Source of the DNA: Limonium bicolor
Taxonomy: Eukaryota; Streptophyta; Magnoliopsida; Caryophyllales; Plumbaginaceae
Direction: 5' to 3'
Assembly (NCBI GenBank): GCA_023374045.1
Contig: CM041776.1
Location: 480,693,925 to 480,757,924, forward strand
Length of the DNA: 64,000 bases
Shown: positions 37,152 to 50,500 of the stretch, piece by piece
Layout: every line of letters begins with the position of its first letter
How positions within the stretch are numbered: the first letter of the stretch is position 1
Notes under the pieces: model-generated
Told to the model about the DNA's origin: nothing
What the model saw: the letters and a program-made list of their open reading frames with translations, nothing else
Database searches by the model: none
Translations under genes and position numbers: made by a program

Positions 37152-37930
37152 CTACGTCTAACATCAATAATACTCAAGCAAACATTACATACTCCTTGCA
37201 CTGTTATATCGGTTCTCCCCTTTCATCTATTGACAACAGGCCTAAAGATATATTCCGAAAGAGGATGGTATTATTACTTGCCACTTCTGGCGAGGATTAG
37301 TCATTTTCTTAGTGACTGGGACTGTAAGCATCCTTTTAATAGCGAGTTGTCCGTGTCTATACGATATGTATATAAAAGCCATAAGTGTTTCCTGGAATAT
37401 GTACTTGAGTAACACGTTCGGATTCTTTTTTGTTAATGATTATGAAATTGAACCTTATATTTGAGAAAAAGACTGTGAAGCGAACCATCTTAGATGGTAT
37501 CTTTCTGCAAACATTATTTTAATAAAAAAAAAAACTCATCCATGGATGGACAGAAAATCATAATCTTATTTATGATGTTAGTGACCCTTTACAAAGTTTT
37601 CCCGACTATATGAAAGTGATGCTTCTCATTTTTAAACTCTCAAACAATTGAGGGATGTTCTTCTCTTTGGACTTCGCCCTTAAAGGCAAAATCACATAAT
37701 TGTTAACTTATAGGACACAGGGTTCAAATAACATTTTTTCAAAGCTGTTACTGGTCCATTGTCTACAAAGTTAGGACATCCGCGGTTTGTTGAGTGCATA
37801 ATCTCAATACATTGCTTGTCTTAAAGATAGGGATTTTTGTTTTTCATCAACCTGTCCTAACTGAGAAATTTCCAGCTTGTTTTATTCCCCTTCCCTGTCC
37901 ATATCCTTTGTGTTTGCCTACTTTGATTTT

Positions 37931-38081
37931 ATGTTTCACTCCAACGTCATATATTTGATTCATGTTAGCCGAGCCCAACTGTTTTGGGAATAAGACTTTG
38001 ATGTTTATGGTTTCACTCCAACGTCATATATTGATTCATGTTAGCCGAGCCCAACTGTTTTGGGAATAAGACTTTGATGTT
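37931..38081 (+). repeat. Tandem 75-base duplication resembling SINE 3' tails
   Basis: Two near-identical copies (37931-38005 and 38007-38081) contain TTAGCCGAGCCCAACTGTTTTGGGAATAAGACTTTGATGTT. This resembles the conserved 3' end of Au-type plant SINEs (GCCGACCCCA...TGGGA-TAAGGCTTTGTTGTT). No pol III A/B box region was recognised upstream. Confidence 0.4.
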
Positions 38082-39616
38082 AGTTGTGATTTGGTTTATA
38101 TTGCAGCGCGAAGATTATCTTCATTGACTAACCTGAAGAGAATGGATCCTGAATTCGTTTGCCAAACTTAGCTTTTCCCTGTGCAAGCGTGGATGATAAG
38201 TGTATTGAATGGGTAATAGACAATAGTGAAGGGCAGTAATATCATTTCTAATGACACACTGGGGTAAGCAAAATCTTGCTGTGCTTAATGGTTGGGTATC
38301 TCTATAGTTGAAACCTCTTTCTCCCTAACGCAATACTTCTGTTATAACAATAATCTTACTTTCTCTTCAAAACAGAGTGGAGAATTTTTGTCGAAAGGAT
38401 AGAATAATTAGGACTTGGATGCTTGAAGAAAAGAGAGCGATTGAAATGGAGATTTATGATGAAGCCCTTATATTGGCACAAAGGCAATACAGTATGAATT
38501 GCCTTTTGAAAGTTACAGGCTGTTATGTGCAAAGTTTTGTAAACTGTGTCGCCTTTCAATAGAAGATACAAGTTGTATCGCCCTTTGTTTAGCGTTTTTC
38601 AGATACACATTGTTTTAGAGAATTTTCATGGAAATCAAATTCGACATGGTAAAAATGACAAATACACCCGTATCATATAAATTTTAGAGGATATGGGCTT
38701 GTTGGTGGCCAGCTTCTATAGCAATTCTAAGCTGGAACAACTGTTACCTGTTCATGGATGAAATTATCTGGCAACTTCTGGTGTTATTTTCCCTCTGTAT
38801 TGCTGTAGAACAGTTAGATCCTGATAGCTATAGGGAAGCAGATTGATCCTGACAACTGTAAAACAGCTGACCAAAAACAGATCACATTGTCTTGGAAGAA
38901 TGTTGGGTGTGCATGTGCTCATACTTGAAAAGCTAAAATTATGGTTGATTGTAAAGCATGGCATGCACGGAGTTTTTGGGTACCGAAGATGAACATTATC
39001 TGTAACGTATCTTGCTTGCCCTATTATTCAAGGTCTTGTAGTTTCTGTAACTCCTGTAAGATCCAAAGAATTATCTTGTACATTAGTATTGAACAGTCTT
39101 AAACTCCTTTATTTCAATCCACCTCGTCTAATTGTATACAAGTTGGATCTGGCCTTTTTGTCAAGCAGATATATATTAGACCATTGAAATCGTGTTAATA
39201 TTTTTTATCCTGCTTCTTTTGGCATATATATCTTTCCCTTCATTATTGCTTGTTGGATATTAGTGGACTATTGCTGTGATTTGGTAGAATACATACATAA
39301 CAGTTCCATATACCAGACCCCTATCCGCATATATGATCGGTATGTATATGTATATGTTATGTTGAATTGTACATGCTCGATCACATTCTCTGGGCCTAGG
39401 TTTTTTTTTTCTTTTTTGCCAAGGTTGGAGCCAGAAATCGGGAAACTTGTTAAAGCTGTGAAATTCGCCAGATGTGTTTCCTTACTTGATTGTCTCAGAT
39501 ACACAGCATCTATGTTGCGCTTAAAACATGAAATACTGAAATGATAACTTTGAAACTTTGGTGCTGTTTTTTCATGCTTGTTGATAATATACTATGACTG
39601 TCTATTGGTCTCACCT

Positions 39617-40697
39617 TCACCGCTTCTTTTCTTGCACCAACAACACAAGTAAAGAAACCAGAGGAAAAACAGCCATGGTAGCGGAGGCGACTTTGATCTT
39701 CCAATCAGCCCCACTGATGCCTTTGATCTCGAAAACATTGTCCGTTATCTTTGAATTAGTGGTTTGACCAAAGGCAATCTCTTTGCCACTGGAGTCAAAG
39801 GCGTATGCTCGAATGAAATAACTTGCTCCAGGTATCCTCTTCTCTATCACCCACTGAAAGCTCTCGCTTTTGGGACCTGAATTGGCGTAAGGTTTGCTCA
39901 CGATTTGGAACTGGCAGCTCTTGTCTTTTCGCAAGATATCAGAGGTTTTCCTCCATGGACGATCCACTTGGCTGATGGGTGCGTAGCACAGCTTCACCTC
40001 AATGTATTTGTAGGATAATGACACAGTGTCGTTAGTTCGATTTGGTCCCCAGGTTACGGTGATGTTATCTTCTCCAGCCTTTAGAACTACAATGAAGAAA
40101 GTGTAGAATTAAGATTCTTGGAATCGGTAATAACAGACGACGGACAAGATATGGAATTTTGAAAGGGCCATATCCGTGCTTGTGTGAGATTTCTCTGAAG
40201 TCTTCATGTAGATTTTATTTTGGATGCTTTCATGTTGGATCCTGTTGGTTGGGATGGTCATGGATAGATCATTCTGATCAGCTATGCTTCTTTTTGTTGG
40301 TATTTGCATGGAAATGAGTGATAACGAATCATTGTTGGGGCGTTTTATTGTTTGGGGGTTGTACTTTTGGTTTAAATTTTTGGATTCTCAGGGGAGTTTC
40401 TGGTCATGATGAGTCTCTGTTGAATACAGCCAGACTATCAAAACAGATTTAGAAGAGTAAATTTTCTGTATGGTCGGCTCTCGTGTAATCTTATTTATCT
40501 TGATCAAATTTACTGGTCTTGGAATCAGAATTTAAAGAGGTTGAAAGATAATATACCTTGACCTGATTTTGAGATGCAGAGACGAGCAGTGTCTCTGGAA
40601 GAGATGAGAAAATAACATCTCCTCCATTGCTGGCATCTACGAAGAAACAGCAGAAGACGAACAGGGAAGCTGCTAAAATAGGGATAGCCGCCTTCAT
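39617..40697 (-). CDS. NRT3: NRT3/NAR2 high-affinity nitrate transporter accessory protein, two exons
   Basis: Exon 1 is 40697-40557 (47 codons), the intron 40556-40079 (GT...AG, 478 bases) and exon 2 40078-39617, giving 200 residues with an open frame throughout, the usual size of this family. It shows an N-terminal signal peptide (AAIPILAASLFVFCCFFVDA), then GDVIFSSLPETLLV, AGEDNITVTWGPN and the family signature YIEVKLCYAPISQVDRPWRK. CQFQIVSKPYA, YFIRAYAFDSSGKEIAFGQTT and a C-terminal membrane helix (MAVFPLVSLLVLLV) followed by basic residues complete it. NAR2 proteins are plasma-membrane partners that stabilise NRT2 nitrate transporters. A TATA-like GTATATATTTC lies about 110 bases upstream on the minus strand. 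The acceptor at 40079 was chosen because it is the one that keeps frame. Nearest neighbours are all transposons. Confidence 0.93.
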
Positions 40698-41399
40698 TGC
40701 TACTGGCTACTGTGAAACCACTGAAACAGAGGAAAAGATGGATGCTTACATTGTGTGTGTGTATATCTAGTCTGTCTGCATGCATCTGCAGTACTAGACG
40801 AAATATATACATTACACCTATAAAACTTGTACATTAGTTATATAACAAATATTATATATAAAAATAATACTTTTAGTATAATTATTTATTGACTCATTGT
40901 ATATGTTTTTATTATTGGTTAGAGTATTAGTAAATGTAGCTTAGCCAAGAATTTGTCTTTTGTTAGACAGCAACACTGAAGAAGTGGACCCAAGTGTTGA
41001 CCTCACGGTGTGGGAGCATCTGCAAACTGTATTTGTTTTATTGGAAAATTCTGCACACTTTTGTTGTTGAGCAGAAATCAAGTGGCTTAGAAGTTACCAG
41101 TTGAATATTACTAGGAAAAATTGATTTCTTTCTTTTTGTTGCGGCGGCTCAAAGTCTGTGTAAACACTGAAGAGTGAAGACAGACAGCCAGCCAGCCAGC
41201 CATCTTAAATCTTAAATAGCCATACATTGGAAATAGACGAAACTCATATATTGAAGTCAAGAGTGTAATGAAATGATAAATTGATGATCTATCTTGACTA
41301 ATCAGTATTTAAATACATACATTGTTTAGGTTGAAGTGAAATGTAGATCCTAGATCTAAGGAGTTAGTGGAGAACTACTAGGTTAGTTGAGAGGGAAAT
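40698..41399. other. Upstream region of NRT3
   Basis: No gene. It probably holds the NRT3 promoter (minus strand), including a CA/TG-rich 'acattgtgtgtgtgtata' stretch and AT-rich DNA at 40840-40910. A short GACA/GCCA microsatellite is at 41178-41203. Confidence 0.5.
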
Positions 41400-41650
41400 A
41401 TGGAGATGGTTAGGTAGTGAAGAGATATTAGAATATTAAATGTGTTGACTATTTTCTTAATAGGGAGCTCGCAGTTGACTGGATAGATTTGATTGGGTCC
41501 TTCAGTAAGTCTATACTATTTTCCTTAATATGGAGATGGTTAGGTAGTGAAGAGATATTAGAATATTAAATGTGTTGACTATTTTCTTAATAGGGAGCTC
41601 GCAGTTGACTGGGATAGATTTGATCTGGGTCCTTCAGTAAGTCTATACTA
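41400..41650. repeat. 130-base tandem duplication
   Basis: ATGGAGATGGTTAGGTAGTG starts at 41400 and again at 41530. The copies match through 'gtctatacta' with only a couple of single-base differences near 'gactgg(g)atagatttgat(c/t)'. Function unknown. Confidence 0.9.
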
Positions 41651-42105
41651 TGGTGTGACTAGCGAGGTAGACCAAGGTGGGTCTGATTGTTCAAGGCCGC
41701 CGAGCAGCTCTGGTTTGAAGTTGTTTGTTGTTGATTTTATGGTTGTTTTTGGGGAATCTGAGGTGTTGAAACTTGACATTTGTTATACCTACTGTATTTT
41801 GTAAAAAAAAAGTGTTTTATTTAGTAATAGTGTTATATTCGCCATATAATTAAACGTTGATTTCATGTCATTAAAGAATTCATTTAAACAACTATATTAC
41901 TAACTTATACACAGGAGCAGCTCCAGTGAATTAGTTAAGCACGGTGCTGAAAGCTAAATTTTTTATTTTACAATACTATATCCAGTCTCTTTATTTTATT
42001 AATTAAAATATATAATTTTAATTAAATACTTTTATCATGTAGATATGTAAATATGTAAAAAAATTATTTATTACCATGATGTATTTATTACCCTCAGCTG
42101 GGCGA
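41651..42105. other. Unassigned DNA left of the Copia element
   Basis: No coding region recognised. It becomes AT-rich after 41800. It ended originally in GGCGATTTAG, continuing as TGGGCTAGG at 47601 before the Copia insertion. Confidence 0.5.
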
Positions 42106-42110
42106 TTTAG
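42106..42110. repeat. Target-site duplication TTTAG, left copy
   Basis: Perfect match to 47596-47600 on the other side of the Copia element. Confidence 0.9.
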
Positions 42111-45100
42111 TGAAAGATTTCTAATGAAACATTGAATCAGTGAAGAACGAGGAGTCGGGTTCGAAGAGAAGAAGGAGAGAAGTGACGATGATAACCTCTG
42201 GATTTTAGAAAGTGAACAGTACAATGAGCATACTACTTACACTAGTGTTTTATATCCCTAGCGTAACTAACTCGACCCAACATACTATCCTTTCTCAACA
42301 TAACTTAAGGCCCAGTTACATAGAATATAACAGAACAGCCCAAACCCTTAACCGAGCCCAGTACACCTATTCTAACACCCCCTCTCAAATCTCAGAAGGG
42401 TGCAGCTTCTGAGATTTGAAAACACAAAAACACAAAACCGCAAGACAGAAACAAACATAAACTTAAGCAAGCAGTGAAAACACTTGAAGACAGGGATCAA
42501 GGCACAGTCAGACGCAGACCCATCTTCCTCATTTGCAATGGATAACCCTTTCCTGGAAGAATCTTGGTTAACACGTCCGCCAGCTGCTCCTTTGAGGTAA
42601 CAAACTCCAAAGCTAATAACCCCTCCTACAGCTTCTGTCTCACGAAATGCACATCTAACTCGATGTGCTTTGTCCTTTCATGAAGCACCGGGTTCCTGGC
42701 GATATAAATCGCAGCTTGGCTATCTGATTTGACAGGAACAGGTAGGATGTTCTCCACTCCTAGCTCATGTACAATCCTTGTTATCCAACTCAATTCTGCT
42801 GTCACATTCCTCATAGCCCTATACTCCGCCTCTGCTGAAGACAAGGCAACAGTTGTCTGCTTCTTTGATTTCCATGAAAGAGGACACCCGCCAAACTGTA
42901 TGAAGTACCCACTGATTGACCGTCTTGTATTAGGACACCCAGCCCAGTCTGAATCACAGAAAGCAGTGAGTGAGTAATCATTCTTAGAATTAAAGAACAA
43001 ACCGTAACTGAGAGTACCCTTAATGTAACTAAGAACATGCAAGGCTGCTTTATAGTGCAAATCTGTAGGACTACTGAGAAACTGGCTTAGAACTTGTATG
43101 GAAAAACTGAGATCAGGTCTGCTATAAGCCAGATAACTGATTCTGCCTACCGTCTCCTATACATGAAAGGATCAGCTAAGAGTTTGCCAACATCCTTTCT
43201 TAGTTTCAGATTACTGTCTAACGGACTTACTGCAATTCTTGCATCAGAACTATCAAACTCTCTAAGCAGATCTTCACAATATTTCCTCTGAATTAATATA
43301 ACCCCTTCTGTTGTATGCAGAAACTGAATTCCCAGGAATAGATTAATCCTACCAAGATCTTTGATCCTGAACTGCTTATGTAATTCATGTTTAACCAACT
43401 TAATCAGAGAAAGATCATTTCCTGTCACCAAAATATTGTCTACATAAACCACAAGGAAGCAGACTTTATTACTCTCACGCCTGTAAACAATGAATAATCA
43501 TTTAAAGACTGCAAGAAACCGAGAGATTTAAGGAAAACACTTAATTTGTGATGCCATTGTCTAGAGGCTTGTTTCAGGCCGTATAGAGACTTATTCAATT
43601 TACAAACCTTGCCTGAACCCTCTTCCTTGTGACCTTGGGGAATTTGCATATAAACATCCTCATCTAAGTCCCCATGCAAAAATGCATTGTTAATGTCTAA
43701 TTGACTTATCAACCAGTTCCTTTTAGTAGCTATAATGACCAAAGCTTTGATAGTAGTAAATTTCACCACTGGGGAAAACATCTCCAAATAATCTATCCCA
43801 TATCTTTGGGTGTAACCCTTAGCTACCAGCCTTGCTTTGAACCTCTCAATGCTACCATCTGCCTTACACTTAATCTTGTAGACCCACTTACATTTAACAG
43901 GTTTTATCCCTTTGGGTAAATCTACCAAGTCCCAGGTGTTATTTCTATCCAGTGCATCAAATTCATCACTCATGGCATTCTGCCACCTAACATCCTTAAC
44001 AGCTTGATCATAACAATCTGGTTCTATAGGTCTATTTGACTCTGTACAGACAGGTGTGTGCAGTGCTCTCAGCTAAGACAAAACCTACTGTGTGTGACAG
44101 ATTACCATATTCAAGAATGCAATCAGAATTATCACAAGTAATAGCCGTATCACCTTTGTCAGATAAGCACAGGTTAGAAGAATAAGCTTTGGCAATTCTA
44201 TCCCTCAAAATATCAGAAAAATAATCAGAAGTATAGCAGACAGAGGAAACAACAGTTTCGGACTTATCTTTTATTGAAGATCCCACAATATAATCTTGTA
44301 AATGTTTGGGCAGAGTCCTGGACCTTTCTGACCTTCTCAGTCTTTGTTCCTCATTTCCTTCACTTCTTAGGTCCATTTCTTCCTCAGGTGTAGGTGTTTC
44401 TTCTACAAGAATGGGAATGGAACTGGTCTCTGTGATACTCCCATCTTCGATCTGCTGAAACTGTCTGGTTTCTCTAACTGAGCCATCACCATCCCTTTCT
44501 TCTTGTCTCTGTTGTTGATCAAAGTGTTCCTGTCCTTCTTGGCTATCACTTGACTCAACATGGTTAGTTTCATTTAAGAACAGAGGAGAATCATCCTCTG
44601 AAAACACAAGATCTTTCTGGAAAACAGCAGGAATAACTTCTATGGGTTTAATCTGTTTTTCCCTAAATGGATAAATTTCTTCATGAAAAACAACATCCCT
44701 ATTGTGTATTATTCTCTTGTTGTCCAAATCATTGAGCTTATATCCTTTTTTATCTTGACCATATCCTATGAAAACACACTTATTGGATCTAGGCATAAAC
44801 TTGTCATGCTGATTTCTGTTAACATTAGCAAAACACAGACAACCAAAGCTTTTAAGCATAGAATAATCTGGTTTCCTTCCATAAATCAGTTCAAAAGGAG
44901 TTCTATTTTCCACACTGGTTAAAGGCATTCTATTTATTAAGTAGGTTGCAGTAAGGATGCTTTCACCCCAAAAGATTTTTGGAAGGGAGGAATGAAACAT
45001 TAGAGCTCTAGCGGTTTCAAGGATATGCCTATGCTTTCTCTCAGCTACCACCCCATTTGTTGGGGAGTATATGGACAGGTAGTTTGATGCTTTATTCCCT

Positions 45101-47595
45101 TTAACTTAAAAAACTCAATTCCAGCCTTGGAACTCCCAAGTTCATGTGTGTTATCAGATCTAACAGATTTCACCCTTTTATTAAATTGATTCTCGACCAT
45201 GTTAATGAAGTTTATGATGAGACCAAAAGATTCAGATTTGAGACTGCATAGTTGAGTCCAAGGGACACGACTTTTGTCATCAACAATTGTGAGGAAATAA
45301 GAGTAACCATCATGGGTCTTAAGGTTATAAGGGCCCCAAAGGTCAATGTGTATAAGCTCAAATATCTTTGGTTTTTATTGAACTGGAAGGGAAAGCTAAT
45401 CTGTGGCTCTTGGCCCTATTACATGGTTCACATACAAAAGGAATATTCCTATCATGTTGACTAGCTAAGTCTAATTTCATCAACCTTTCTTTAGGCAAAT
45501 GCCCAAGTCTACAATGCCAAAGGGCTAAAGAATTATTTCTACAAGGTTGTTCTGTTTTCAGCAAATCATCCCTTTCGGTTCCCACACTAAACATCTCTTT
45601 GCTTGTCCCATCACATGTATTGTCTAGCTCATAAACCCCTATGGATACGGCCAATCTCCAATACCTCCTTGGTCTCATAGGCCTGATAAACACAGCAGTT
45701 AGGGTTTAAACACAGTTTACCATTCATCTGACTAGTGAGTTTGCTAACTGAGATCAGACCAAATTTAAAGGTAGGAACAAACAAAACATCTCTGAGAGTG
45801 ATAAGATTATTTATTCTAACGCTTCCCATTATCCTGACAAGCTGGGGATGCCCATCAGGCATCCCAACTGTGTGGGCTTTATCAAGAAAAATAATATCAT
45901 GAAAAACAGATAAGTTACCACACATATGATCCGAGGCGCCACTATCTATTATCCAATCAGAGCATTTATAAACAGAATCATCGCAAGCATTCAAAATACT
46001 GTAAGTGCTGTAGGTCCAATTAGTATAATTCTTGGTCAAGAAATTACCAATGAAGCCACAGTTGGCTTCTGAGCCCTTTGAGTCTTTGTCGCTGATCTTT
46101 GATCTGCTAATGTATGCGAGTAACTGATTCACTTGGTCTGTGGTGAGGGTGCCTCCTAGGGGATCTTTGGTTGATTCATCTATCTGCTCATTGGTACTGT
46201 TGGCTTGGTGTTTCTCCTTCCTTTCTGTACTTTCTTTCCAAGACGCCATCCGGGAGGATACCCGTGCTTCTGGTAACATTTTTCTTCTGTGTGGCCGGTT
46301 TTGTTGCAGAAGGTGCACTGAGGTCCTGGTCGCCTTGCTCCAGTGCCTTGTCCACGACCAAAAGTTCTCCTTCCTTGATTTGCCAAGAACGCTACCGGGG
46401 AGTCAACTCCGGTACCCGGGGATGAGGACAGATTCTTCTGTTGTTCTTGTTGAATCAGTATTGAGAAGGCCTGCTCAACCGTCGGCAAGGGGGAGATCAT
46501 CAGAATGGTTTCCCTAGCTCCACTATATCGATCATGAAGACCCATTAAAAATTTTATGAGTCTCTGGTTCTGATATAGGATTTCAGAGCACCTTCTGTTC
46601 ACAAGCACAATCGGGAAGAGAAGTCACCGCGTCAATCTCATCCCATATACTGCGAAGCTTAGCAAAATAGTCTCCTATTGAATCGCCGCCCTGAAGTACG
46701 CTGATCAGTCTGTGCTCCAGGTGGTACATCCGAGTGGCGTCGACTTGATCATATCTTGCGCTTAAATCCTCCCAAATTCTAGCTGCAGATGACCGGAAGA
46801 GAACTGTATCGGCTACTTTCTTCTCAAGACTCATTAGAATCCAGGACCGGATCATGTTGTCGCATCTTGTCCACGCTTGCGCCCGTATGTCGCAGTCGGT
46901 CGGTTTTACTAGGGTTCCTGTCACAAACCCTAGTTTGTTCTTCGATCCTAAAGCGATCTCTACTTGGTGTCTCCATCTAGAGAACCCGGGGCCTCCATCA
47001 TACTTTGCGGCCAACGCTAACCCAGGATGATCGGAGCTCGAGAGATAGAGAGTGTCTCCAACATCTATCGTCACGGTGTTGTTCCCCGTTTCTTGACCCG
47101 AGAGGCCGTTCTTCGGTCCCAGAATGCCATCATCTCCCTTAGGTGGATTATCAGCCATTGAAGAATACCGAAAGCAAACAAAGCCCGCCGGAGCAAGAAC
47201 TTCAACGGAAGTGAACTATCCCCAAGGATGAAGCGGAGAAAACCTCCGATGGTTGAAATGAGGAAAAACGAAAAAGAAAAAGGAAGAACCGACTCAAGAG
47301 CTAGATCCCATGATCTTTTCCTGCTCTGATACCATGAAAGATTTCTAATGAAACATTGAATCAGTGAAGAACGAGGAGTCGGGTTCGAAGAGAAGAAGGA
47401 GAGAAGTGACGATGAATAACCTCTGGATTTTAGAAAGTGAACATACAGTTAGCATACTACTTACACTAGTGTTTTATATCCCTAGCGTAACTAACACGCC
47501 CCAACCTTTCTCAACATAACTTAAGGCCCAGTTACATATAGGATATAACAGAACAGCCCAAACCCTTAACCGAGCCCAGTACACCTATTCTAACA
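42111..47595 (-). mobile_element. Ty1/Copia retrotransposon, near-complete, minus strand
   Basis: 5.5 kb, 267- and 261-base LTRs, TSD TTTAG, PBS, PPT and the Copia order gag-PR-INT-RT-RH. Every domain is recognisable but at least five frameshifts separate them. The two LTRs differ at about ten positions, including a small indel (CATACTAT), so it is older than element C. Short LTRs and total length fit Ale- or Ivana-type Copia elements; I did not assign the lineage. Confidence 0.92.
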
Positions 47596-50500
47596 TTTAG
47601 TGGGCTAGGAATGGAGTGGCCTTTGGTGATTCCACCTCCTTTTGCGAGGGACTACGAGTTGCGTAGTCATTCCTTTTCCCCTACTCTCAGGTGGTTAGGG
47701 GATTTGGGGATATCAATGTTGCTTTGGTTCGCTAGTCTCTTCTTCATTTAGGGTTGGTGAAGGTCAATACTGATATTAGGGCCTTAGGAGTTGCTTGTTG
47801 GTTAGTTGCTACGCTGGGGTGTGATGATGGTGGCTGCCTTCTTGGGGGTGCTCTTAGCGTATTGCAGGATGTCTATTGGTCAGTTTGGCGATAATGAAAA
47901 TACCCATGAATTGTACACATTTTATTAAATATAAAATGGGTTTTTTTATTATTTTAAAGAAGGTTGATTTATTATTTTTTGTATTTATTTATTAAAATAT
48001 AAAATATTAAGTATTAAGTTTAGATCTCTATGTTAAGTACTTTGGTTTAAAAATTCATTGTGGGAGAAGTGACTTTTAACAAGGTTAACATCAACAATAA
48101 ATGTGTTCTTGTTCTCTTTTCATTAAATCTTGTCATGAGTAGCTATAGGTTTTTTAGTAAGGTAGTAAGAATTATTGATTATATTGATTGTTGGAATTAA
48201 CCGTTTAAACTTGTTTTAATGGTTTAGCCTATTTACAATATGTTTACATGGTAATACTACTTATGTAATCCGGTCATTTTGATATGTTACAAGTTGAAAA
48301 CTGAATTAAAATGTGTTAGCTACGAGTGTTTAAAGTTAAGAGTTTCTGGTTTCATTTATGGCGTGTAATCAACGAGTTTAAAAATATTATTAGCAAATTT
48401 TTATTTATTTGTTCTAAAACTTTCTAATGTATTTAGTAAGTTTGTAGTCTTTAGTCTTTACTAGTATATATAGAGCCCGTTTGCAATTCACCTTCCCAAA
48501 ACAGCATTCTGAAAGATTGGTGAATCTTTCTTTGCTCTGTTGTCCTCACTACCAGTCTCGACTTCTTGTTGCCCTTATCTACAAACCAACTGGGCTGACC
48601 ATCTTCCGTTTTGAGTCATCCCTTCACTATTTATTCTCTAACCCTTACTTTGGATTCATAAAAGATGAGTATTAGCGTGAAGCTGTGGTAGACTTGTTGC
48701 TACGAGTTCCAGGTAAATATTATGCTCACCAAATTGTGTGACCCTGTAATATTTGTGATGAGAATTTAATTTATTAGTGGATGATTTGTGAGAGAACTTA
48801 AAAAAATTTATAATTTGTGAATTGGATACTGGATGGAACTATGGAGATTTTGAAATACGCCAGTAAGGCACAAATTCACCCATGTATACTCCGATATTGT
48901 CAATTGTACTTATAGGGGGTGTGCACACTTAAGAACTTAAAGTGAGGTTAACTGTACAGACTCAATTGCACTCGTTTCTGATGGTTAATGTATGGTTTCA
49001 ACCGCGGTTGAGTTTCGGTGGTGGAGTTCAAGGTTGGAATTTTGAGATTAATCGGTGATACATATTATGATGTTGGATTTATAGGTTTATTGTGAATTAG
49101 ATTACTACCAATAATTGATTGATTTATAGTTTTCAGGTGTTATGGTGAAAGGTGATATTGATACCATTGATTTGTGTTTCTGTGTCTTTGTAAAAAATTT
49201 AAAGATAAAATGATTTTTATAGGGTGAGGTGATATTTACTCAATTTAGGACTTTTGTGGTCCCTTTTGTAGTTTGTGTTTTTTACCGAAGGTAATGGTGA
49301 CCAAGGCTTAGGAGATGGGAGCGACATCACATAGTTGGATCGCAGTTTAGCATACATTGACTTTATTCTTCATGACTCAGTAGTTAGTATTTTGCATTGA
49401 ATACAATTTAAGGATTTGATAGTGGTCTGTTGGTGCAAAATACTAATGAAGTATCTTGCTAACAAATGGGCAGTGAACCCTGTCAAAGTAGTACAACAAG
49501 TGTCGTATCCACAAAGAGTTCATAACTATCTAGCTAATTATAAGCTTAGTAAATGTGCATTCATATATAAAATTGGGGGTTTTGGGGATTTTTGATTTGA
49601 TAATTAGAATGAAGGAAAACAATAAAACTAAACTAACTGAACTAGCATAGATGTAGCCCGGGATGGATATTTGAACCCATCCTCTCCTTACTACCAATTT
49701 TCGCCCCTTAAACTTATAGCTAAACAATGGGAACACTTAATTAACAAGTAACCACATCCTGGTTACTAATCCTAAACGATTTAATCGGGACTTCTCTACC
49801 CGCTAAACCCAATGTCAATCGGCAACACTAAATTGAAGTTCCCCTTAAGTTGCATTGTAGTATAACCTTGAGATTCACCCATTTTAGAGTGCATTGTTCT
49901 AGTCCTCTGCGGTAGAAGACTTCTACTTTCGTAAGCCCGTCCATAGAAATCCACACTGATGTTAAACCAGTCAACAACGTAACTCAACTGATTTGAAAAA
50001 TTGACAATTAGTTGAGTATACCCTAATCAAATCCTCAAATCCAAAGTGAATAATATTAGAAGCCATGACCACTCAGTAATCATCTTCATTAAGCACAAAC
50101 ACAATATTAAAGCATAATACAAGTTCGAGGTACAACAATGAAGGTTTTTAGGGGATTTGGGGCAGAATTCTCATCCTAAGCTACAAGGAAAATCCTCATC
50201 CTCATCCTCATCCTCATCCTCATCCTCATCGTGCCTTGACATTGTTGATGAAATATCCCTGAAGATTATAAAATGATTAAGGCTTAATTACTTAATTATT
50301 AAGCCAAATTATATAATTAATTAAGGTTAAAGAGTCTTAACTTATTAAGAATTTATAGAACCGTGATTATAATTACATATAATTAATTATACGGTTCAAA
50401 AGGTTATTAAATCTTCCATGAAATAATGGAGTTAAATAAAATACGTCAAGAGAAAGAATTAAATAATTATTAAGGCTAACATGTTTCAACAATGGGTTGT

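Larger units (their letters stand above)
37076..39616. other. Intergenic DNA between hAT-like debris and NRT3
   Basis: No convincing gene. It contains a promoter-like TGCTATATAAACCC (37138-37151) and SINE-like duplicated tails (37931-38081). There are also small exon-like pieces with splice-like borders, such as TTATATTGCAG|CGCG at about 38106 and an open frame at 38377-38562 of 61 residues rich in Glu/Arg that I do not recognise. Possibly the relic of a gene or of a Copia LTR. Confidence 0.3.
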